This document shows, piece by piece, positions 5,735 through 5,753 of a stretch of 5,753 bases of DNA. Every line of letters begins with the position of its first letter. The first letter of the stretch is position 1. Made by a program: the position numbers and the translations under genes. The notes under the pieces are model-generated. The model was not told the origin of the DNA and did no database searches. It saw only the letters and a list, made by a program, of their open reading frames with translations. This DNA comes from an uncultured Treponema sp. (GTDB lineage: Bacteria > Spirochaetota > Spirochaetia > Treponematales > Treponemataceae), in the NCBI GenBank assembly GCA_947165795.1, contig CAMVBP010000130.1, positions 1 through 5,753 of the forward strand, given 5' to 3'.

Positions 5735-5753
5735 ATCTTTGAACTAAACTTCT
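5700..5753. mobile_element. Possible IS66-family insertion sequence end (partial)
   Basis: Methyltransferase homology stops at 5699 and the sequence from 5700 starts GTAACCGTCAA. IS66-family elements characteristically have terminal repeats starting GTAA and make 8-bp target duplications. If this is one, the duplicated target is AAAAGATG (5692-5699). Only 54 bp of the element are in view and no transposase frame is visible, so the family call rests on the terminal bases and on the way the gene breaks. Confidence 0.4.

Noticed and set aside
1..5753. CRISPR array, tRNA or rRNA genes
   Set aside because: I saw no regularly spaced direct repeats, no tRNA-like cloverleaf and no rRNA-like stretch on either strand.

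Overview
The window is AT-rich DNA (roughly 60-65% A+T by eye) with short intergenic gaps. It carries a chromosomal-type parAB partition pair, a LacI-family regulator next to an M18 aminopeptidase, and a secreted protein of unknown function. The base composition, codon habits and protein types fit a host-associated spirochaete, most likely Treponema. That assignment rests on general resemblance, not on a marker gene.

Layout. Positions 1-487 (minus) hold the N-terminal 162 codons of a signal-peptide-bearing protein whose 3' end lies outside the window. It is divergent from a LacI-family repressor gene (563-1630, plus). The 75-bp gap between them has a textbook sigma-70 promoter (TTGACA, 17 bp, TATAAT) facing the repressor, a perfect 10-bp palindrome with a central CG at its predicted start of transcription (probable autoregulatory operator), and a weaker promoter facing the secreted protein. 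Neither gene has a clear Shine-Dalgarno sequence. After the repressor comes an A/T-rich terminator-like hairpin, then an M18 aminopeptidase gene (1699-3048, plus) with a good ribosome binding site.

The aminopeptidase converges on parB. Between them is a very strong 22-bp bidirectional terminator hairpin, followed by about 100 bp of GC-richer DNA full of small inverted repeats that looks like an interspersed repeat. parB (3208-4164) and parA (4157-4912) are on the minus strand, overlap by 8 bp and form one transcription unit in the order parA-parB. They encode the chromosome partition ATPase and its centromere-binding CTPase partner.

parA is divergent from a class I methyltransferase gene (5009 onward, plus). 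A 16-bp imperfect inverted repeat fills the gap between them and is a candidate shared operator. The methyltransferase reads normally through its SAM-binding motif, then stops matching its family abruptly at 5699/5700. From 5700 the sequence starts GTAACCGTCAA, which resembles the end of an IS66-type insertion sequence. The gene is therefore probably interrupted, and the window probably ends just inside a mobile element.

No complete novel multi-gene system is visible. The points most worth checking are the missing metal-site aspartate in the aminopeptidase, the methyltransferase breakpoint, the structured repeat between the convergent genes, and the two divergent regulatory regions.
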